Positions 12,488 through 23,689 of a stretch of DNA of 64,000 nt are shown here, one piece after another. The DNA is from Siphonodentalium dalli (taxonomy: Eukaryota > Mollusca > Scaphopoda > Gadilida > Siphonodentaliidae), in assembly GCA_032622095.1 (NCBI GenBank), contig CP136064.1, positions 195,269,948 through 195,333,947 of the forward strand, read 5' to 3'. Both the position numbers and the translations under genes were made by a program. The notes under the pieces are model-generated. The model was not told the origin of the DNA, searched no databases, and was given only the letters and a program-made list of their open reading frames with translations. Each line of letters begins with the position of its first letter. Within the stretch, counting starts at the first letter, position 1.

Positions 12488-12650
12488 ATGTTCACCTCAC
12501 ACATGACAATACAGCTACTCCTTATACACTACACATCTCACCATGGACACCCCATACATGACTATATAACCACACATTGAATAACTATTCACATCATTCA
12601 TGGATAGAGTAACTCCATGTGTACCTATTCCCCTCGCCTATGTCCACACA
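12488..12650 (+). repeat. Target-site duplication (right) and resumed minisatellite
   Basis: The word atgttcacct at 12488-12497 matches 9010-9019, and the ~43-bp minisatellite phrases (cacacatgacaatacagctactcc) continue from there to about 12650. Confidence 0.75.
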
Positions 12651-12654
12651 GTCA

Positions 12655-13960
12655 ACAGACATAAACACTGCATTAAGTTGATCAATGTTGATGCTAATGT
12701 GCCAGAATAGCCACATACTATGATCCATCTCAGTTCAGATTCAACGTCCTGCCCATCTCCGTTCAGAAGCAAGGACAAAATATATCCCAAAAGAATTTTT
12801 TGGCAAGATCCATATTGCATTCCTCAAAATGAACTTGTTATGCCCAATGGGGTACCCGGACAACCAGAATAGAATATTTAGTTGACAAAGTAGCATGTGA
12901 GTCACAATTGATTATGCATGCATATACACCACGCATATACACATATGTGTATGTATACATACTCAAGTTGATTAAGTAGCAAGCGAGTCACAATTTGCTA
13001 CTTTTTCGGAACAGCAGAGAATAATGTTTACCAAATTTGGTTGCCATTTTGGAAGTCATCTTGAGTAATTTTGTCTAAAACATATCAGTGTGACACATGT
13101 AACACATATAAAAACAATAAACATCTTTGATACCAAACATAGTTCCATTTTATTTTTAAAAAATGATTCAAACCTGAACAGCGATTTTTTTGCCGATTTT
13201 GATGTCAAGTTTGTGACAGAAAAATTCGAATAATTCTGTTAATTACAGTGGATAAATTAGTAACAAATACCCAAGGTGCATCCGAAATATTAGTAGTCAA
13301 TGTATATAAGACAGAATGGTCAAGTATTTGCATCGACCACAACTTGTAAGCGGTTGCATGGCACCCTGGGACAATAATTACCATTTTACATATTTTGGCG
13401 GCCATGTTTGCAGCAATTTTGGGCCAAAGTGACAATTTGGGTACCATTGAGTTGGAATATCAATAAGATATTGAATGCACCAATTACATTGCACAGTTCT
13501 TCCTATTTCTTGAACCTTGGTGAAATATGACTAGAATTCCAATGGTGATATTTTGTGAAATATTATACCGCCTTTTGTAAAATCGAATTTTGAGTGTACG
13601 GAAGGGGTGTGGACCCCATGAATAGCATATTTAATTGCTCCAATGGTCAGTTAACATGCTAAATACAAAATAAAGTCACAATACTCAACCAGTTCCAAAT
13701 CACAGAAACTTATCTTAAAGATATTAGTAAAAAACGAAGAAAAAAATCCACTTCCGGTCATTTTGGTGGCCATCTTGGATGGGGAGTTCAAATATTGGCA
13801 CATAAAGGTGGCGTTTTGTCTTGGCTTCACAAACATGTATACATATGTGTACATATGACAATATGTTCTCACTATAATTGCACCAAGCTGACTTATAGGA
13901 AAATGGCAGCCATCTTGGACGCCATCTTGAATTACAAAAAATGTGCTAATCGGACTTTAG
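12655..13960 (-). repeat. Element D right inverted arm
   Basis: Reverse complement of 6242-7470. It carries an extra local duplication near 12870-13000, where 'agttga..aagtagca.g.gagtcacaatt' occurs twice around an ACATATGTGT-rich stretch. The short ORFs (13205-13447, 13651-13872) are repeat-derived. Confidence 0.7.
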
Positions 13961-14309
13961 CGGATTATGGATATGTTATAGAGGATATATTCCTCTTCCA
14001 AATGGTATACAAACCAACTTAGTCCAAATTTGTTCTAGGTCAAACCTTTTATCGACCATACTATTACTTCTTCCGCATAGAATGCTACAAAGTTGTCACT
14101 TAGTATTCTTTTAAAGATACGGGCGGTCTTCCCTGAGGATATAAGTTTTTAAATAGTCACACCCACTAAACCCGTCACAAACAGAAAGAATATTATATAA
14201 TAGACAGATGTTGTTCTTATATAAATCATAACTATCGCGTAGATTGCATGATATTGTCATGTTCGTACCTTGGTTATGTAAACACACATATATAGAGGAT
14301 ATGAAATGA
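13961..14309. other. Nothing recognised
   Basis: AT-rich spacer between element D and the next foldback. No genes or repeats identified. Confidence 0.4.
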
Positions 14310-14427
14310 GTGTTTCTCTCATATGATATTTATGAAACGAGTCTAAGAATTTTCAGTTTTCTCGAGCCTCTGGCGAGAGAACTGATAATTCGTGACGAGT
14401 TTCATAACTATCATATGAGAGAAACAC
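14310..14427. repeat. Foldback hairpin, ~55-bp arms
   Basis: The left arm starts gtgtttctctcatatgata at 14310; the right arm ends tatcatatgagagaaacac at 14427. The inner parts also pair (gaaacgagt with acgagtttc; ttctcg with cgagagaa). Short loop near 14366-14372. Confidence 0.8.
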
Positions 14428-15050
14428 GAATTACATATTCTATTTATCATATGACGCCTATAAATTGATTATGATGTCCAAAAACGCACACAAATCACTA
14501 AATAGCTATATGACATCGGCAGCAAAAGGTTAATGTGACGTCACTTCATTGCGCCGGAAGCCCAATTACACCTGGTAACTAGCAGAAATAACATGCACGC
14601 GAAGATATAGTGCGCTATTCTGTTCTCAGTTTGTGACATTATATCGTATGTTTATTAGATAAATATGAATTACATATTCTATTTATCGTATAACAATGTC
14701 CAAAACTATATATTTCAAGATTATAATTGCGAGAATTTCGGCATCGCGTTGATTGATGCGCAAGAATTTGACCTGCATTTAGTTAGAAATGCGGCTCGGC
14801 CACGGCTGCCATTCAGCCAATCAGAACACACTTTATGTCAACAAGCCAAATCAAATTATCGGAAGGTGATATGAACTAGTAATTCATATGAAATTGATTT
14901 ATGACATACTTTCCAACGTAAATAATGATTGAGTCATATGATAAAACAAGTTACGTTACGATTGATTATAGACAAACACTCGGAACGACCAAATGTCCAA
15001 AACTATATATTCGGCATCGCGTTGATTGACGCGCACGAATCAGTCCAATG
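14428..15050. repeat. Local repeats: attacatattctatttatc and cggcatcgcgttgattga
   Basis: Two words occur twice in this stretch: gaattacatattctatttat at 14428 and again near 14666, and a block with aactatatatt and cggcatcgcgttgattga near 14705-14765 and again near 15000-15040. No gene is seen; the ORF at 14665-14874 overlaps the repeat. Confidence 0.55.
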
Positions 15051-15687
15051 AAAATGTTCGGTTGCACTGTAGAATGCGTAGATAAAATTAGTGGCACCAT
15101 CAATAATCGCATTCAAATCACGTCAAATTTTACCCTTTCTAACCGCCGTCAGTTCAAAATGAAGCTAATCCACGTTAATTCATTATTGGGAAATTATCAG
15201 ACAGAAAACTTGTACATAATATAATTGTTCTCGCAAAGAGATAAATATTTTTCAATCCAGTTAGTATTTTCTCCTAACCTATATATGGTAATACGTACCA
15301 AATAAACAATATTACATGAGTCGTATTGTAAGTTGTAAGCGCACCGAATTAGGAGTTTTACAACCGACGTAAAGCGCGCGAATCTAAATAAGGAAATGGT
15401 GCAATACCGTGACTCATCTCATAAACAATCCACTGCGCTTTTTGCGAAAAACTAAACAACAGTCGACCTGTATTTTCTCGGACACAAAACATGTTTTGTG
15501 AATAATATCGCATTCATATCATCATTATGCTATACTATAAGTATATTCTTGAGGAAATTATCATAATTTGGTAATGTTACTTCTAAATTATAACATACAA
15601 CGAAGGCCGCTCGTCCCTTTAAATTTCCCCTTGCTACATTGTTCTCTTGGGACATTGTCAATGCGATTCCAAACACGTGGGAAGTGA
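15051..15687. other. Nothing recognised
   Basis: No gene or repeat identified in this spacer before element A. Confidence 0.4.
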
Positions 15688-15696
15688 AAATGTGGA
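15688..15696 (+). repeat. Element A target-site duplication, left copy
   Basis: The word aaatgtgga recurs at 40878-40886, immediately outside the opposite end of element A. The match could be read as up to 12 bp, because element A's first bases (agg) coincide with the right flank. Confidence 0.75.
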
Positions 15697-15945
15697 AGGT
15701 GTGTGAAGTTGTTTTGACATTGGACGTTGGACGTTCAACAAAAACGATCTAAACACCGCATATTTGCAGATGAAAATTAGTGTGAAGTTGGTTTGACATT
15801 GGACGTTGGACGTTCAACAAGAACGATATAAAAACCGCATATTTGCAGATGAAAATTACTGTGAAGTTGGTTTGACATTGGACGTTGGACGTTGGACGTT
15901 CAACAACAACGATCTTAAAACCGCTTATTTGCAGCTGAATCGAAT
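15697..15945 (+). repeat. Element A left terminal 79-bp subrepeats (x3)
   Basis: The word gtgaagttg recurs at 15703, 15782 and 15861, an exact 79-bp period. Each unit contains gacattggacgttggacgtt, a short 8-bp (ggacgttg) array, then caccgcatatttgcagatg or a close relative. Confidence 0.9.
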
Positions 15946-17060
15946 CGCACATATATAGGCACAGGTAGAACCGCTTTGTTTCGGTCCAAGCGGTATTGCG
16001 TGGGAATAATCTATGCTCCATAGGATTTCCCTACCGAAATTTCAAGGTTATTGATCCACTGGTTTTGCCTCTACCCTCTGCACTCACGGCGAACTTTAGA
16101 CAGAATTTTCATGTCGAACGTCCATTTGTTTACCTTTCGAAAGACATTCAAACAGACATTCAAATATATGCTTCTGGCCCAATTATAGGGCCCGTTTCGG
16201 GTGCCATGGGCGTACCCGGATGTGTAACGAATGAAAATCATCGGCATATCATAATGCTTGCAGTTTGTGAGATAATGGGGGTGATCAAATATTTGGGAAT
16301 ATCGCTGTGAAGTTGGACGGACGTTGGACGTACGTGGACATTCGCGACACGGTCTGTTTTCAATGAAATACCATAGACTCGCATTTGTTGATATGACTAA
16401 CAGCTGCCTTGTGCCCACACAACTCTTATTTAAAAAAATCACCCTCCTTGCAAACATATTTCCATGCAAATAATCAATTTGTTGAATGTCCACGAACGTC
16501 CAACGTCCGTCTAACTTCACAGCACCATTTCCAAAAAAAAAAAAAAAACGCAGTTTCCAGTTTGCACAAGGAGACTTCTCTAGACCTAATTCGCGCTCTC
16601 CAGTTCACAAATTTTAAACTTTTTTTTTTTTACATAATTTTCCGAATGTTCCTTTCCCCTTTGAAAAACATTCAAACTGAAATTCAAATGTGTACACAGG
16701 TAGAACCGCTCTGTTTCGGTACAAGCGGTATTGCGTGGGAATAATCTATGCTCCATAGGATTTCCCTACCGAAATTTCAAGGTTATTGATCCACTGGTTT
16801 TGCCTCTACCCTCTGCACTCAAGGCGAACTTTGGACAGAATTTTCTAAGTCGAACGTCCATTTGTTTACCTTTCGAAAGACATTCAAACAGACATTCAAA
16901 TATATGCTTCTGGCCCAATTATAGGGCCCGTTTCGGGTGCCATGGGCATACCCGGATGTGTAACGAATGAAAACCATCGGCATATCATAATGCTTGCAGT
17001 TTGTGAGATAATGGGGGTGATCAAATATTTGGGAATATCGCTGTGAAGTTGGGTAGGGTT

Positions 17061-17225
17061 CTCTATTCCGAAGGTTCGCTATTCCGAAGGTTCACTAATC
17101 CGAATGTTTACTAATCCGAAGGTTCACTAATCCGAAGGTTCACTATTCCGAAGGTTCGCTATTCCGAAGGTTCGCTATTCCGAAGGTTCACTATTCCGAA
17201 GGTTCGCTATTCCGAAGGTTTTCTA
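17061..17225 (+). repeat. Element B left array, ~10 copies of a 16-bp unit
   Basis: Tandem ttc(g/a)ct(a/t)atTCCGAAGG units with small variants (tattcc or taatcc). Confidence 0.95.
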
Positions 17226-18610
17226 TTATGGGCGTTTTTAGCCAGAAGTGAATCAAAATTTGCACCCCCGTACATTTATACACCCCAATCTAGTTCCAAT
17301 TTGTCCCAGATGTCGGTTACTAATAGCAAGAAGGCAGTATCAGTTTATCATTTATTATAGAAAGTTGAAAACACAATGACTGAAATAAACTACAAGCTAG
17401 AGATGCATTCTACCCGAACTGGCAATATGTACTTGAATAAACATCAACATTAAAATCAATACAAAGTCAGAATTGCAGTTAGGAGGCCCCCACCCACACC
17501 CCCCATGGAATACGGAATACCACTTAATAGAGAGGGTGGAATACGGAATACCAGTTAACAGCCATATGGAATACATAAAAATATATGAAAACTTAATTTT
17601 TTGGAAGGTCGGCGTACGAATACCGGTATATTTGGAATACCGAATACCTCCTAACAGAGGGGCCGGAATACGGCGTACCTCATAACAGGGCATGGAATAC
17701 GGCGTACGAAAAGGGGAGGGGTGGGGGCCTCAGTTAGGTCCATTCAGCGGTATTCTGCTATACAGTAAGTTATAGCGCTCCAGTATTGATTGACCGTAAG
17801 AGCCCCACTGTTGTAGTCCACCTTTAGCTGGCGTACTCTAGCCTCTAAGATTCTGTACTTCCTCCGTCGTTTTAAACTTTGACGCTGCTGCTATATCCTG
17901 ATCTTCTTCGTGGTTATGCTCTTGTTCATCCAACACTCTGATGATTGCATTTAATTGGATCTACCAAATCGAAGATGTTCGTTTTAAACGCAGATCTGCG
18001 TGACTCCCGCCAGCATCTCCAATGAATTGCTGTTTTTTTATACTTTATTTTTCTGATATTTAAAATTATTATACATGAGGACCTCTTCGGCGGTCTCCGT
18101 TGCAAACATACGCCATCCTCGTATGGGGGTACTAGCGTTTATGACTCTTATGCGGGATACGTGACGTAAATAGGTATTGAGATATAACGTCATACGTCAT
18201 ATGGAAACACAGCAATTGTGTGGGTTGCGTGACGTGAATATGAATTGAGAAATGACGTCATACATGACATTAACCCATTTGGAGAGTGTCTGTAACGTCA
18301 TATACATGACGTCATGAGTAAATTTAACGTCAACCTCATAGCAATAATTATTAACAAGTTCGTGTCAAAGGGGTCCAATAATTCGTTTTAATTTATGTGC
18401 ATTTTTGTTAACGTGTGTTATCATAATCGATTGAACTTATACATTTGGGACATTATATTAATCAAAATAACTCCTATGTAAATCATTTATAAATCAGATG
18501 ATTTATTGAAGTTATGTCTACGTAAAATAACACTTCCTGAAACGACATATATGTCGTTCTACTCGCCAAAATGTTAAATCTCAAGGAAACCCACGAAAAC
18601 AAAAATGACA
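17226..18610. other. Element B core
   Basis: No gene is recognised. A stretch near 17500-17710 has repeated ggaatac(g/c)gaatacc words. At 18160-18330 there are several tgacgtca or near-palindromic words (for example near 18274 and 18306), which resemble CRE/ATF sites. ORFs at 17397-17693 and 17473-17685 lie in the repetitive part. Confidence 0.5.
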
Positions 18611-18611
18611 T

Positions 18612-18943
18612 TTATTCGCTGCTATGACGTCCGTAACTATTACGGACGTAAAAGTGACCGCCCTGTGCTATATGGTCCGTAGGTACTACGGACCTACTTC
18701 AGCACACTAGCAGTAGGCCACTATACATAACTTGAACTCAGAGATTTGTGCATCGGAATAACTGTATCTCAAAGTTTCAAACAGTGTATGATGTTCCACG
18801 ATTGTGAACGATAATAGCCTTTCAACTGGGTCAGTTTTATGGTTCTTGTGATATTCCCGTTATATATATTTTCCCACTGGAAAATGGCAATAACGTCAAC
18901 AGCCCAGCACACGACGTCATAACGTCATTTAGCAGCGAAGAGG
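18612..18943. mobile_element. MITE, piggyBac-like, copy 1 (inside element B)
   Basis: Closely similar to the intact copy at 48878-49207. The right end gcagcgaagagg is followed by ttaa at 18944-18947. The left end is eroded (ttattcgctgctatgacgtc). Internal hairpins acgtccgta...tacggacgt and ggtccgtag...ctacggacc are preserved. The truncated B copy at 30596-30917 reads through this place without the MITE. Confidence 0.8.
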
Positions 18944-19017
18944 TTAATAAAAAGAGTCTTCGTGCTAAAGAACCCTCTCAATACTTTAGAATATAGAATT
19001 AACTTTTAAAATAACAA

Positions 19018-19162
19018 AAACCTTCGGAATAGCGAACCTTCGGAGTAGTGAACCTTCGGATTAATGAACCTTCGGATTAGTGAACCTTCGGATTAGTGAA
19101 CCTTCGGATTAGTGAACCCTCGGATTAGTGAACCTTCGGAATAGCGAACCTTCGGAATAGAG
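19018..19162 (-). repeat. Element B right array, ~9 copies of the 16-bp unit
   Basis: Tandem ccttcggaatagcgaa or ccttcggattagtgaa units, the reverse complement of the left array. Confidence 0.95.
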
Positions 19163-20584
19163 ACATGTTCCCGTGAAGTTGGACGGACGTTGGACGTTCG
19201 TGGACATTCGCGACACGGTCTGTTTTCAATGAAATACCATAGACTCGCATTTGTTGATATGACTAACAGCTGCCTTGTGCCCACACAACTCTTATTTTAA
19301 AAAATCACCTTCCTTGCAAACATATTTCCATGCAAATAATCAAATTGTTGAATGTCCACGAACGTCCAACGTCCGTCTAACTTCACAGCACAATTTAAAA
19401 AAAAAAAAAACGCAGTTTCCAGTTTGCACCAGGAGAATTCTCTTGACCTAATTCGCGCTCTCAAACAGACAAATTTAAAAAAAAAATTAAGAGAATTTTC
19501 CGAATGTTTTTTACTTTGAAAAACATTGGACGTTGGACGTTCAACACTGTGGATCTAAAAAGGGGTTACCGGCAGGTGACTCGAATCGCACATATATAGG
19601 CACAGGTAGAACCGCTTTGTTTCGGTCCAAGCGGTATTGCGTGGGAATAATCTATGCTCCATAGGATTTCCCTACCGAAATTTCAAGGTTATTGACCCAC
19701 TGGTTTTGCCTCTACCCTCTGCACTCACGGCGAACTTTAGACAGAATTTTCTAAGTCGAACGTCCATTTGTTTACCTTTCGAAAGACATTCAAACAGACA
19801 TTCAAATATATGCTTCTGGCCCAATTATAGGGCCCGTTTCGGGTGCCATGGGCGTACCCGGATGTGTAACGAATGAAAATCATCGGCATATCATAATGCT
19901 TGCAGTTTGTGAGATAATGGGGGTGATCAAATATTTGGGAATATCGCTGTGAAGTTGGACGGACGTTGGACGTTCGTGGACATTCGCGACACGGTCTGTT
20001 TTCAATGAAATACCATAGACTCGCATTTGTTGATATGACTAACAGCTGCCTTGTGCCCACACAACTCTTATTTTAAAAAATCACCCTCCTTGCAAACATA
20101 TTTCCATGCAAATAATCAAATTGTTGAATGTCCACGAACGTCCAACGTCCGTCTATCTTCACAGCACAATTTCCAAACAAAAAAACCGCAGTTTCCAGTT
20201 TGCACAAGGAGACTTCTCTAGACCTAATTCGCGCTCTCCAATTCACAAATTTTTGAAACTTTTTTTTTACATAATTTTCCGAATGTTCCTTTCCCCTTTG
20301 AAAAACATTCAAACTGAAATTCAAATATGTACACAGGTAGAACCGCTCTGTTTCGGTCCAAGCGGTATTGCGTGGGAATAATCTATGCTCCATAGGATTT
20401 CCCTACCGAAATTTCAAGGTTATTGATCCACTGGTTTTGACTACACCCTCTGCACTCACGGCGAACTTTAGACGAGATTCAAACATGTGCTTCGAAGTAT
20501 CTTATAGGGTTCTTATTCGATATATTTGAATGCTTGTATAAATACTTTTTGTAATATATCTTTTATAAAATTATTGCGTTTAAT

Positions 20585-21608
20585 CAGAGACGTGGATACA
20601 TGGTTTTTGGGGGGGTGGGGTGGTACCTGCCAAAACATTAGTTGGAAATTTCACACCAACAAAAGGTCGAAAATGTTCTTGAAGTTTGATTTTCGAACAA
20701 TTTATTGTTTTTGGACCAATATATTTGCATATTTTCCTACCTTTGTTCAAAATTTTGGACCGAGATGGTCATCAGTTGGAAATATTCCAACATTATGGGA
20801 GTGACAGGTTGGAAATTCCTAACACTTGGAAAGCTTGTGTCCTGGTCCCTCCCCTGTGGCCAGTCAAAACCAGCTTGTTAATTTAATAAACAATATTGTC
20901 ATACATTTGGTTAACATTGTCATTGGAATTGTCATCAGTTGGAAATTTTCCAACCTAAGCTGACCTAAGTGGGTGTGTCAGGTTTGAAATATCCAACTCT
21001 ATAGGAAGGCTTAAGGCTAGTCTAGATGCTAGGATTTGCGATATTCTTGTTCAGATTTCAACAAATTTCCATGGCCGGCCCGGTGTGTCATTGTCCCTCC
21101 CCCGTGGCCAATACAAAACTGCTATTTAGTTTAAAAAAATAATTAACAATTTTACTACATTTGGTCCAACTTGTGGAGTGAAATGGTCATCGGTTGGAAA
21201 ATTTTCACTTTAGCCTACACAAACATGACACTAAATCAACCAAATTAAGTAGCGGACATAATTAAATAACTAAATAAACACTACATCAATAAAATAAAGT
21301 CGATTTAATCCCTTCTAATTAATGTGCATGTGCCATGTGCATTTGTCTGGAGTTAGACCACTAGATGTTAGGATTTATACAATTTTTTAGGTTAAAATAT
21401 CTGAATGTTCTCATACCGGGAATATATAAAATGTGGTTTATTAATATATAGGATACTAGGCCTGATCACTGAGGTGCAAGGGGGCGGGGTGCAAATGGAA
21501 TTATGCAAACCTTGTGCTTGGTTTGATTCTGATTCAAGGGGGGTGTGTGCAATTATAATTTCCGAAGATGGACACCCCCCCAACACAGACCCTCTAGCCA
21601 CGTCCCTG
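20585..21608. mobile_element. hAT-like non-autonomous element, copy 1
   Basis: Ends are CAGAGACGTGG at 20585 and CCACGTCCCTG at 21608, flanked by the 8-bp direct repeat cgtttaat (20577-20584, 21609-21616). An 8-bp duplication with CAG...CTG ends is the hAT signature. A related unfilled site (ttgcgtttaattagacattgg) lies near 21870. Inside are repeated gttggaaat(t/a)ttccaac palindromes. No transposase. A second copy is at 56438-57499 in opposite orientation. Confidence 0.85.
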
Positions 21609-21619
21609 CGTTTAATAAG

Positions 21620-22480
21620 ACAGTGGTCGGTCAATTTTTTTTGCAGTTTCGCGCTGGACTTCGCTAAAATTGACACGACTCCCACATGGGCACAAGACGA
21701 ACTGCTTTGTTTTGGACAGAGTGGTCCACGGGAAGAATCATTGATCCAGAAGACTCCCCTGTTGAATTTGAAGGACATTCAAACAAACATTCAAATATAA
21801 AACTGAAATACATTTGAATGTTTGTAGACACCAAATACAATTATAATAGCTGTGTGTTGAAATTCTTGCGTTTAATTAGACATTGGGGGGGGGGCAATTA
21901 AGTGTATTGACAGAGGTTTGCGCAGGAGAATAAGATGACACAATGTTGAAATAAATCAGCTTCATTTATATATTAAAACATAGAAAACTTGTAGGTGTAC
22001 ACATAACAAACTAGAGTATGTGAAGGCAACAAAAATGTTAACATATACTATCATTTGAACTATATATTGGTGATGCTAATTTGCTTGTTTACACTCATGG
22101 ACGGATGAAATAAAACAGTATAGTTAAAATCCAATATTCATGAATACCATTATAAAATGCCACACATTTGTATCAAAAATATGTAATGTGTCCTACAATG
22201 TTAAAAGTGCATTTTTACAAGACAACAGTTCAAGTTAATTGTGCCCCAAAGTGTGTCAATATGAGGATATTTTTGCTTACTTTTTCCCTATATGGAAACA
22301 AGTAGGGGATTCAGGTATCTTCTAACATTTATTGTTATGCCCATTATATATAAATCTTTCCCCTTCATGTCATGAAAAATTATTATATATATAGTATCCA
22401 GTTGAATCAGAATAATTTAGGCTTGAACATTGTTGGTCACTTCAAATACTATTATTTATATCAAATCACAGGATGTATAA
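21620..22480. other. Element A interior, nothing coding
   Basis: Contains a fragment resembling element A units (tttgttttggacagagtgg; caaacaaacattcaaatat) near 21700-21800 and a poly(G) run near 21886. The ORF at 21405-21800 and its antisense partner fall across the end of the hAT-like element and this relic and are not credible. Confidence 0.5.
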
Positions 22481-22489
22481 TGGCCATGT

Positions 22490-23440
22490 TTTTTATTGAA
22501 AATGTATCAAATTTGATAGCTCCTATCTGGAGGCGATCGCAGACATGCCTCTGCAGGGTGTGCCGATTGAAATGTGAAATTAAAGATTGTGGCTGGCAGC
22601 CATGTTTTAAACAAAAATTCAGAAAAAATGGTAAGCTCCCATCTAGAGGTCACAGCAAGGATAGATATGAAGTTTGGAGACGATTGGATGAGGGATGATG
22701 TGGTCTGTAGGGCGTGCCAAAGAATTTAGTCATGCAAAGAGTAAAATCCAAGATGGCTGCCAGCGACCATGTTTTTTTGTTTTTGTTTTTATAAAAAAAC
22801 TCATTCAAATTCAATACATGTAGCTCCCATCTAGTGGTGATCTCAAACATGCCTGTAACTTTTCCAAACATTTTGCCAATATTTATGGGCTGCAGCACAG
22901 GCTCCTGGGGAAAAATAGCAGATATACCAATATATACTATACCAGTCACTGTTAAAGTATATATTGGAATATCTGGTATTTATTCCCAGGGGCCTGTGTG
23001 ATGTATGGTGTTTAATTAGAATGTGAAAACCAGAATGGCCACTATCGGCAATGTATTAAAATTTGGAATAAATGGTAAGTACCCATCTAAAGGTCACCAC
23101 GAGGATCCATATGAAGTTTGGTGATGATCAGATGAGTGATGTGGTATGTAGGGTATCTCAAAGTGTTGTCATGCAAAGAGTAATATCCAAGATGGCTGCT
23201 GGCAGTCATGTTTTTAATCGAAAATTATTTTAATTCGATAGATATAGATGTTATCCTAATCAAGCCTGTAAAACAAAATTCGGAAAAAATTGATGGCTCC
23301 CATCTAGGGGTCACCCCGAATATCCATAATGAAGTTTGGTGATGATCGGATGAGAGATTTGACCTGTATGATGTTCTGAAGGAAATCGTAAACACCAAAA
23401 ATGGGAGTTTTGTGTACCAAATTCTTCACAATTACAAAGG
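22490..23440 (+). repeat. Dispersed 'caagatggctgc' repeat block
   Basis: Recurring phrases: atagctcccatctagaggt(c/g), gaagtttgg.gatgatcgga, gacctgtagggtgtgcc, catgcaaagagtaaaatcca and caagatggctgc.ggcagcca. Two to three units follow one another with a period near 400-450 bp. Other copies are at 24400-24730, 28870-29320 and 63430-63780. Not coding. Confidence 0.8.
22896..22998. repeat. Hairpin of two facing 'cacaggcnccтgggg' motifs
   Basis: The left arm is cacaggctcctggggaaaaa... then agatataccaatatatacta; the right arm is its approximate reverse complement ending cccaggggcctgtg at 22998. Single copies lie near 3620-3690, 25908-25960 and 26565-26620. Confidence 0.75.
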
Positions 23441-23689
23441 AAGTAGAAAAGAGTTATATTGCTACTATTGGAACCAAAATTTAAAAATTTCATATGCTCG
23501 TCTGTTGTGTATACGTGATTTTACATGTATATCATTTTAAATATATTACGCATTTAATTTCCTGAGAATACCGTACATTTGAAGATTTGATAAAAAAACA
23601 AACATGTTGTTGTACATATGACTATAATGAATGGATGAGGCTACAATGAATGAATGAAGTCGATATCATCATTATTTTGTATGATGCGA

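Larger units (their letters stand above)
6242..13960. mobile_element. Foldback element D (long inverted arms, minisatellite core)
   Basis: Sequence from 6242 (ctaaaatccgat) inward to about 7470 recurs as its reverse complement from 13960 (ending atcggactttag) inward to about 12655. Both arms share the same order of landmarks: attcaagatggcg, a second aagatggc block, cacttccgg/ccggaagtgg, 'ataagttgtggt', 'gtagcaaattgtgactcac' and 'atgtggctactctgg'. The core is a minisatellite later interrupted by a LINE. Without the LINE the element is about 4.2 kb. No transposase ORF is visible, so it would be non-autonomous. I found no clean target duplication, and the true ends could lie a few bases outside the quoted ones. 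Confidence 0.7.
17051..19172. mobile_element. Foldback element B with 16-bp array ends
   Basis: Element B interrupts an element A unit. Uninterrupted A units read cgctgtgaagttggacgg; here cgctgtgaagtt is followed by B and then gtgaagttggacgg, giving an 8-bp duplication (gtgaagtt; up to 10 bp if two more bases are counted). The ends match as GGG-6 bases-TCTCTATTCCGAAGG. Both ends consist of tandem copies of ttcgctattccgaagg in inverted orientation. The core has no large ORF but holds a MITE and several tgacgtca words. Non-autonomous. Confidence 0.85.
15946..20473 (+). repeat. Element A left arm: ~730-780-bp tandem units
   Basis: The landmark atctatgctccataggattt recurs near 16007, 16745, 19651 and 20381. 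After subtracting element B, the spacing is about 735, 776 and 730 bp. Each full unit also holds an internal inverted pair: gtgaagttggacggacgttg ... caacgtccgtctaacttcac (for example 16305-16520), itself MITE-like. ORFs of 79-149 codons occur in these units on both strands, with near-identical sequence between copies; I treat them as repeat by-products. Confidence 0.85.

Noticed and set aside
17061-17225. CRISPR-like array
   Set aside because: The units are tandem with no unique spacers, and a mirrored array closes the other end of the element.
21392-21800. Overlapping sense/antisense ORFs of ~130 codons
   Set aside because: They span the end of the hAT-like element and an A-type relic; no domain.
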